Position numbers and translations under genes: made by a program | Notes under the pieces: generated by a model | Told to the model about the DNA's origin: nothing | The model's input: the letters and a program-made list of their open reading frames with translations, nothing else | Databases searched by the model: none | Shown here: in pieces, positions 44,951 to 54,400 of the stretch | How the letters are laid out: each line of letters opens with the position of its first letter | Position numbering within the stretch: the first letter of the stretch is position 1 | Source of the DNA: Leuctra nigra | Taxonomy: Eukaryota; Arthropoda; Insecta; Plecoptera; Leuctridae | DNA: 64,000 bases | Direction of reading: 5' to 3' | NCBI GenBank assembly: GCA_934045905.1 | Contig: OW203773.1 | Location: 13,937,246 to 14,001,245 of the forward strand

Positions 44951-45329
44951 AGTATAGATTTGAAGAACAAGTTGCAGTGGAAAATATCTGTCAAACGACT
45001 TTACAAATACAAAACATAGAAAAAATATATCGCGTAGCAATCAAAATGAATTAAAAACTATACAGACAATAATTGCAATCAAACTATATGAAAGAACAAG
45101 AAATTCACAAATTAATAATAGAAAATGTAAAGAAGAATTCATCTAAAAATGTGATTACTCTAAATACCCTGGTAACGATGTCTTTCCTATTTTCGTTCGA
45201 AACAAAAAGAAGGCAGTGAAATACATTGTTCGAATTAAACAAATTTGTTTTCCTCGCAGTTCTTGACGAACGCGACATTTTTTCTAATAAAATTTATTTC
45301 AAACAGATCACAATAAATATCAAAGAATC

Positions 45330-45456
45330 ATGGCTCTTCGTCGAGGGTTGTCTCGCCTTCTAACCGAGCAGAATCTGGGCGTATTTCTACGTCGAAATGC
45401 AGCGGCAGTGGCCGTACAGGAGGCGAGCGAGGCACCCCAGCCAGACTCACGCAAAG
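45330..45456 (+). CDS. LAP exon 1 with presequence
   Basis: The start ATG at 45330 is the first of the open segment and opens a 42-codon leader rich in Arg, Leu and Ala with only one acidic residue in the first 30, typical of mitochondrial import signals. It ends at AAAG|GTGCGT, splitting the Gly of KG, the point where exon 2 resumes the conserved GLxLGxYS motif. A possible acceptor (TTTTCCTCGCAG, ending about 45261) lies upstream, so a 5' UTR intron is possible. Confidence 0.85.
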
Positions 45457-48400
45457 GTGCGTAGCATTTCGTTCATTTCAACACCAAATACCACGCGGTC
45501 ATCTTTCAAAGTCCACGTACATCCATAGACACACTTATTGCGAGTCGCCTATCGAATGTCGTGAGGAAAATGATCAATTTCTGTGTCTGAGGGTGTATCG
45601 AACGTTGTAGTGTTCAATAGAAATGGCAATTGACATTTCTAGATACACTTTTGCCAGCTAGCTTTTGATCTGTTTGTAATTTTGACACCTCCAAGACCAC
45701 AGCAAAGTTCAACATCAAATAAAACGTCCTTTCAACTGTAAATAGCTTCATTGGAGGTCTTATCGTTGTCGATTTGCACAGTGGAGACTTGGGTTCAATT
45801 CCCGGTGTCGTCATTTCTGTTTTGATTCGAGGCACTCATCTGGCGAAAGACAAATGCTGGGGTCTTCATCTCCCAATCATCCTCAAACATCCAAAAATAG
45901 ATAAGGGAATAGAATCTACATAAATGGGCTCGATCTAGTGTTTTAGTTTACGTTCAGAACAAGTTAAAATGCACGTTCTTGTCCGATTTGGCTGAAAGCG
46001 TCGCAAAACGTTGGTCTCAATGACCATGCAAATTTCAAAATTGATTGGACGACTGTCATTTTCATCATTTCAACCAATCAGAGAATATACCTACCTACCT
46101 ATACGTTCAAAATAAACATGTATAGTACTATAGGTAGGTACCTATTTAGGCGACGGTTTATAAAAATTCAAAATGAATGACATTTTCATCAACAAGTGTC
46201 CCAACATATAGTCGAATCAACAGATATCCAAGAAGCTGTTTACGAAACGTCACCAACTCCATCTTGCTTTTCATCCTCATCCTCCACTAAATCCTCAGCA
46301 CCCAGACACAACGCCTGTATACTACCTGGTAACCCGCGCCAACATTCTTCTACACAGAATAATCAATCCATACAGTTCGATCAGATGTAGGAGCGAAACA
46401 CTTTCAGAAGCCGCGGATCCCGGAGAGAAAGATCAAAGAAAATGTACGCTTTCTGTCACTCTAGAAGGCGCGGAATGGAACCTGTAGGTAACTTCACTTG
46501 GCACAACTAAAATTGATCGTTCAATAAATCTGATGTACTGAAAAATGTTAGATCGCACCATCAGAAGTCAGTCTAAGCGATCTCCTTGTCTCACTCTAGT
46601 AGATGACCTCACATTTCAATGAACAAGCTTTGATTGATGGAATATGACCAGCAGTTATTTAAATTTGTACACCGATCAATTTTTGTTGTGCCGAGTGTTG
46701 TAGGTAACATTCGTAATGTACGCCCTTTAACAACTTTCAGACCTTGAATTTTACCTTGAACTTCTATTAGCTTTCTAGGGATAATTTCCTATCCTCCGTC
46801 GGAATCGTTTCGACCAAACAATTTTATAATGAAATGTATAAGGTATGACAAATTTCCCGAACGCATTCTTGAAGATGTAGACCTAGTACGAGGTAGACTT
46901 TGGTTTGTAATAAAGTTTTTATTAGGTAATTACCCAAATTATTTAGGTGAAGAAACAGGTGAAATGGATCAATTACAAGATTCGATTATTTTTATGCAGA
47001 ACGGTAGGTACCTAGTGTAGGTAATTAAAAATGTTGCAATTCATTCCGTTGCAACATTTCATCAGTAATCCATCCAAAAAAGCATAGGACAGCGGAATTC
47101 ATCACTCTCCATTACTTGGAAATTATTAGTTTTTTTCGCCCTTTCCCATGGAAGGTGAATTCTTCGCCTCAACTCTATTTACAACTAGTTATAGTTTGAA
47201 ATGATTTAAAAAAGTAGGAAGAACTCTTTCCTAAATTTAATATACGTCTTGTTTTACTTCCGTTGAACAACGAAACTGGATTATGTAGATAATTTAAATT
47301 ATTCACAATTTATTAAAATTTACACTTCCTGTGCGGCTATGTCCCAGGTTCGACCCTCGGCGTGTTACACCTTCCCCCGTGTCCCAGGTTCGATCCTCGG
47401 CGTGTTACACCTTCCCCCGTGTCCCAGGTTCGATCCCCCGTGTCCCAGGTTCCGGGTTCGACAACAACGTGTAACACATTCCCCCGTGTCCCAGGTTCTA
47501 TCCTCGGCGTGTAACATCTTCCCCCGTGTCCCAGGTTCTATCCTCGGCGTGTAACATCTTCCCCCGTGTCCCAGGTTCTATCCTCGGCGTGTAACATCTT
47601 CCCCCGTGTCCCAGGTTCTATCCTCGGCGTTTAACACCTTCCCCCGTGTCCCAGGTTCGATCCCCCGTGTCCCAGGTTCCGGGTTCGACAACAACGTGTA
47701 ACACCTTCCCCCGTGTCCCAGGTTTGATCCTCGGCGTGTACTCCGACGCCGACGAGCGCTCGCACAAGCTGACCGCCGCCGCCGCCAAGTTCAACTCCAC
47801 GACGGGCGGCAAGCTCGAGGAGCTGATCAAGGAGGGACAGCACTTGCGCCGCGGCAAATACCACTGCTTTCAGAACCTCGACCCCGAGTTCTACTCGGTC
47901 GCCGTCGTCGGACTCGGCAAGGAGGACGTCGGCTTCAACAAGCTCGAGAACATGGACGAGTGCAAGGAAGCAATCAGGTGAGTGTATAGTGGGCGTTCAG
48001 GCGGGGGTGTATGAAGCGCTTAGTTGAAGGAGGCGATCAGGGTAAGGCGTTCAGGCAGGTGTCCGGTCATGTACATGTAGGAGGCGTTCAGGCGGGCGTA
48101 GGAGGCGATCTTGTCGTTGTAGGAGGCGTTCAGGCGGGTGTAGGAGAGTGATATTATTGTAAAATGATTCAATTGTTATCTCCTAATTCCCAAGGACTGA
48201 TTTGTATATGAAGTAAAACGTTTGTTAGCCAATAACAATCTTTCAATCTTGGTTAAAATAAAACAGTTGATTATGGGACTCGATTACAACAAGAACCAAA
48301 CGATATTTGTTGAATGCCTCAGTAACAGAGCATTGAAAAGCCAAATCTAAATCACACACAATTTATAGAGAAAGACGGTATAGATTGAAATATCTTTGTG

Positions 48401-51400
48401 GCAAGTCAAAACCAATTGTTGATTCGCTGTAGTATACCTATACCTATGTGTCAAATATTAAAACTAAATCTTGAATCGCTCTAAACGGTTGCCAAATAGC
48501 TGTTTACTATTTCTTCATGGTTGCCAAATATCACAACCAACTGTTGAGCGGCTTTACAGCGTTGCCGCGTGTCATAACTGTTGACTCTCTGCACAGGGTT
48601 GCCGCTGCGGTCGGCGCCAAGGTGCTCCGCCAGCAGGGGATCCCGTTCGTCTACTCGGAGGCGTTCGGCTCCGCGGAGGCGGCGGCCGAGGGCGCACAGC
48701 TCGCCGTCTGGCGCCACCAGGACTCCAAGAACTCCGCCGACCAGAAGGTCGTCCCGGCGCTCGACCTCTGGTTCGACGACGACAAGTGAGTCGTCGGTCC
48801 GGGACCAGACTGAGTAGTTTACCTACTTTCGAAACCAACCTGCAACCCTCGCCTTTCATAATATCGTCTTCCGATCGTGCAAAAACGTGCAAAAACGTTA
48901 CTGTGACGACCTTCCTCCACCTGTTATCAGTCTCTCGACGGCGCGGGTTGTGGAGGCTCGTGCTGTGAATGTCACGCCGTCCTTCGGATGGGACGTTAAG
49001 CCGTTGCCCCCCTTGGTATCTTTCATAAGAGTAGGCTACATGCCAGTACGGGGTTTCCTCTCCTCCCTTCTCTATTACATTCTCACTAGGAGCCTGGGGT
49101 GGCATTCCTGTAGGTTTTTAGTCTATCTTATCTACTATCTTATCTTATCTTAAAATTTGTTTACTCCAATGTTAAGGTCCATAACAAGGGTTGCTACTGT
49201 CTTAAATTTTAAGATAAGAGAGTGAAAATGCGTACAGGAATCACCCCCCTGGTTCTGTTGAGAATATAGGAAATAAGTAATCTATAAGCGGATATCTCAA
49301 AAGCTGTTAAAATATAAAGAAACCCTTTTATGAGATGTTATTTATCTCCACAGGTGGTCGAGATATTAGGCCAAGGCTTCCCACTTCCCAATCGTCCTCC
49401 ACCATGAGCTAGCTGTATAGTCGTGTATATGTCTGTTTTGTTCGCCGCAGGGAGGGCTGGCAACGCGGCATCTTCAAGGCCGAGGCGCAGAACCTAGCGC
49501 GCAAGCTCAGCGACACGTCTGCCAACCTCATGACGCCTACCCTCTTCGCACAGGTAACATTTAACAGTCGGGACTCACTACTCCTCATACGCATTCACGT
49601 TGAGAACATTATGAATACACGTTTTGAAACAGTTTACGTTTGCATAGAATACAACTTGAAAAGGTATAAAGCTAAAGCCGGGTCCACATAGACCGTTTTT
49701 GCGTTTTGCGTTTTCCGTTTTTTTCTTATTAACCAATCAATCAAAAGTCTGCGGATATCGGTTTCTGGACATGTGATTGTCATAAGAAAAAAACGGAAAA
49801 CGCGAAATCGGTCTATGTGGACCCAGCCTATGCCTAGTTGTCGACTTATTCAAGTTTTAAAATAGAAACAAGAAACAAGAATTGGCCTCGGCAGAGCGAG
49901 CGAAGACTGTACGTAAGAACGAGGAGGCGTACTTTGTCAGCGTACATCAACGACAGACTTGCGGATCCCAAACACAATGTGACTGTCTCCCCAGGCGGCG
50001 TCGGAGGCGTTGTGCGCGTGCGGCGTCACAGTGGAGGTGCGCGACAGAGACTGGTGCGAGGCGCGCAAGATGAACGCCTTCCTCGCCGTCGCCCGAGGAT
50101 CCTGCGAACCCCCGCTGCTCGTGGAGATGGGATATTGCGGCGGAAGCTCCGACGAGAAGCCGATCGTGCTCTGCGGCAAGGGACTGACCTTCGAGTCCGG
50201 CGGACTCTGCCTCAACAAGGTATGACCAGAACAATCCGTAGCCTACTTCAGTTTTTCACAGTTTTCCAGTTCAGAGGTAACGCTCTGAACTTGTATTCCG
50301 GAGGCCCGGGTTCGATTCCCGCGGCCGTCCTTCCTGACTGGGGTTTTTTCGTGGTTTTCCCTCAGTCGACAGGCAAATGCTGGGAAGGTACCCTACTAAT
50401 AGGCCACGACCGCCACCTTCCCACCCTCAATCCTTACCTACTCTTCACCATCATCTCCCAATCATTCTCATAATCATTCATCCGTCGCCATTAGCCTCGC
50501 TGCAGAACAGTGCGACGTTACGACGGCTGAGTAGTGAGTTTGACCTTGAAGAGATTTTTAATCATTCTATTCAATATCTTTTACCAATGTAATTGTTAAT
50601 CAAATAAGGCTTTGTACGAGTAGCACTTAGCAGAACAGTTAATGAAAATAATTTCATAGTTTGGAATAGATTAGTTTAATTTTGTCCTACAGACGTTTAG
50701 TGCTATATTTTTACTAATTTGCACGTACTAAACATCTGTAGGACAAAATAAATCTAATAAACCATTACAAGCTAATCAAATAGAATTATTTTCATTGAAC
50801 TGTTCTGAAGACGCGTACAAAGCCTTATTTTATTACCAATTATATTGGTAAAAGTGGTAAAAGATATTGATAAAAATCAATTAAAAAGCCCTTCAAGGTC
50901 TAACTCACTACTACTGTAGAAAGAAGAGCAAGATGATTGACTGACTGACTGATTGATTGTTTCAGTGCAAGGGAATGGCCGAGCGTCGCGGTGAAATGGC
51001 CGGCGCAGCCATCTGCGTGGCCGTGCTGCGCGCTGCGGCTGCGCTCAGCCTGCCCCTCAACATCAACGGTCAGTATTACACAGCAGCATCTTGCATGCAT
51101 CCGCCATGCAGATGCGGCCGCCTCGTTGTGAGAATAATCACAGGCGACATACGACCATGATCTTCATTATACGTGACTCTGATTCACTACTTTCTTTTAG
51201 GATACTTTGGATATCACACGCTCTTTCATGACAAAAGAGCTGTCATAACAATATCAATCAATGTTTTATTGTAATTAATTAAAACAAACTGTGCTCCAAG
51301 AAAATTTCATAGAAACCTAGTTTAAATAATGTGCCATATTTGTTTCTTTAAAAATATCCTACACTAATGTTGGAATAAAATTAAAATTATAATACAAGAG

Positions 51401-54400
51401 ATATTCCATAATTAGTGTATTTGTATTCATTGTGGTCAGAATTTGACGGAGCGGCACGAAAACGCTCCGTGCGAGCGATGAACGAGAGACGGACGAGCGA
51501 CAGAGCGTTTTCGTGCCGGACAAATGCTGACCACATAGTAGGAGCAAAGTTATGACAATGTAGATACCAGAGCTGGGTAAGTTACCAAAAAAATAGGAAC
51601 GCGTTAAAGTTACGTTACTTTCCGAAAAAAAGGAACTAGTTAAAGTTAAAGTTCCTCAACTAATAGAGGAACTGGAAGTTCCTTTTCAATGAAAAGTTAC
51701 TTTGAAAGTTACTTGACCATTTTGTTTCCGGAATGCAGCCAATTTGCTAAAACACAAATTCAGGCTGTAATTTTTCTCTGTGGAAAACAAAATTTTCAAC
51801 GAAATTCCTCCCAGTAAGAAGTCTTGCATCTAATTCTACCCCCTCCCCCATGCCACGGCAGGGTTGGTCAAGTGCAAGTGAGAGGGCGAACTGGTGACGC
51901 ACTAAGCATGAACGGCGTGATTGGAATGCGGTTTTGTGCAGGTGGCCTAAAATTCCTTATCAGAGAAAATCAGGTACATATTTGAGGGCGGAAATGGTGT
52001 AGTTTTGAATGTTGAGGGAAGGTACATTCTGCTCTAAAAGTAACTGCAAAAGGAACTTTTATAAATGTGAAAGTTCCACAACAAAAAGGAACTTTCCACG
52101 TTACTAAGTTACTTCTATCATAGCAGGAACGCGTTACTGTAAAAGTTACAAAAAAGTAACGCGTTACCGGTAACGCGTTACTTTCGTTAAGTTACTACCC
52201 AGCTCTGGTAGATACAGGTTCAATACATGTCACCTCTGACTTGCTTTTCGATATTCATAACCGTTTGCCAAATATGGCAATTTATATTTTGTATTTCGCT
52301 CTAAAACCACTCCAAACCGACCGTTGGCGGGAAAGAAAGTATGACCGGCCTTATGAGTTCGAGAATAAGGCCCCAGTTAAAATGGTAAACTGACACAAAA
52401 CATGTTCAAACAATGAACCGTGTTGCAGCCGTGTGCCCGCTGTGCGAGAACATGGTCAGCGGCATGACGATGAAGCCGGGCGACCACGCGTTCGCGATGA
52501 ACAACGCCAAGTCCATCCAGATCGACAAGACGAACAACGAGGGCCGCCTCGTGATGGCCGACGCGATGATCTACGCGCAGCAGACGTTCAAGCCCAAGCT
52601 GCTCATCGACATCGGCTCCATGACCAACGGTACGCGTCGTTTCACGCACTCGAGAGTCTAAAGGTACGTTTACAGCTTGACGTTTGACGTTCGACGCTCG
52701 ACGCTAGCGCTGAAAGATGAACATGGTTTACCTTTTGACCTTGAACGCCAGCGCTCGGCATTGGCCAATCAGGAGTCCCAACGGCGAGCGCTGAGCGCCG
52801 AACGACGAAATAACGCCGAGCTGTAAACGTACCTTAATGTTGGGAAGGTTCATACTAGCCGCTTCCATTGTTCCTCATCATCATAATCATTCATCCGTCG
52901 CCACTAGTCTAGTGGCGACGTTCAACACTACTAATAGGCCACGACCGCCTCCTTCTCACCGCACTCATTGCCTATTCTCCATCATCGGCTCCCAATCATC
53001 ATCGTCATCATCATCGTCGCCATTAGCGAGGTGTGACGTTAAACACACCTGACATTATTTGCAGTCGGTGGGAAAGATTGAATTTTCAAAGGATGTTACT
53101 TTGCAGATTTTACAAATATTATAGGTCCTTAAAGATAAATGGGCCATCAGTTTATTGCCTGAGATGTGAATTAAATTACTAGGAAAACGCTCTGTGTAAC
53201 GCGTTGATGAGCGAGCACGGATACACGCAACACCTCAAACCAAAATTCTGTCTATCAAAAATGTAATTAAACGCCAATAGTTCTTTAATTTCGTCAAAGA
53301 CTTGTATGAAAATATCAAAAAATTCCTAAAATATTGGTCCCAATAACCATGCAAAGTTTTAAGTTGATCGATGGAACCTTTATGATTGTTAATTTTCAAA
53401 AATCACAGGGTCTCGTTTAAAAAATATACCTGGGACCACTCACACAATATCAGATCAAACTGTTGAACGGTCATTATTATTAAATTTCATATGAGATTGA
53501 AAGTTTCTTCTCTAACTACCTTGGATTAGAACTGAAGAGTGGAAGTCACCGTGAAATATGAAATTCAAGAAATTTTACAGCAAACACGCAAAATGTCCGT
53601 AAACTATCAATAACTTTTGGATTTAAACACAGATTAGTTGTCAAAAATACAGATAATGCTGGTCCCAATGACCATGCAAAGTTTTAAGTTGATCGGTCAA
53701 ACGGTTCTAGTTTAAATTTAAAAAAACACAGGAAATGTGGTTTTAAATTTTAACCAATAGGAGGATTTGGCTGAAATTTTGTATGATTGGGTACAATGTT
53801 GGTTGTAATGACTTCGTTAAATTTCAAATTGATCGGAGCAACCAATCAAAAGATAATTTTTTTAAAACTTGAACCAATCACAGGAGCCCGTCCAAAAACG
53901 ATCCTAGGGACCGCATAGATTACGTTAGCATACGTGCAAAGTCTCAGATCGATTGAATGTGCGGTTTAACCTGGGCTGTGAGGACAAAAAAAAATACAAA
54001 CAAAAAAACACACAGAGAAAGTGCCATAAGAGTACCGTGGTGACGCTCGCTACGCTCGCTCAATAATGCAATCATTATTTTGATCGATTATGTTTTTCTG
54101 ATTTACGGCTACATTATTGTTAGATAAACTTGGTTTAAAAAAATAACATCAGGGGAGGGTGGGGAGGGGCAAACCCCCCCCCCCCCCCCCACACCTCTGA
54201 ACCCATTTCTTATACAATTATATGTCGAGATAAAAATCGCGTGGAAATGCACCAATTTCATGCCTGTAAATCAATTTTTTCTGGGGCTATTCGCCCCAGA
54301 CACGCATTTCGCTGGGGAGCATTCCCCCGGCCCCCCCCCCCCCCCCCCCCGTGTCTTCGTAGAGTCTCTATAGTATCTCCAGATCAAATTCTGTTTAATA

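Noticed and set aside
46196..46390. Ser-rich open frame in LAP intron 1
   Set aside because: It has no family motif, no fitting splice signals and would disturb the well-supported exon 1 to exon 2 join; a cryptic exon or transposon scrap cannot be excluded.
46829..47020. 63-residue open frame with coding-like composition
   Set aside because: No motif recognised and no phase-compatible splice sites with LAP; kept only as a possible scrap of an unknown element.
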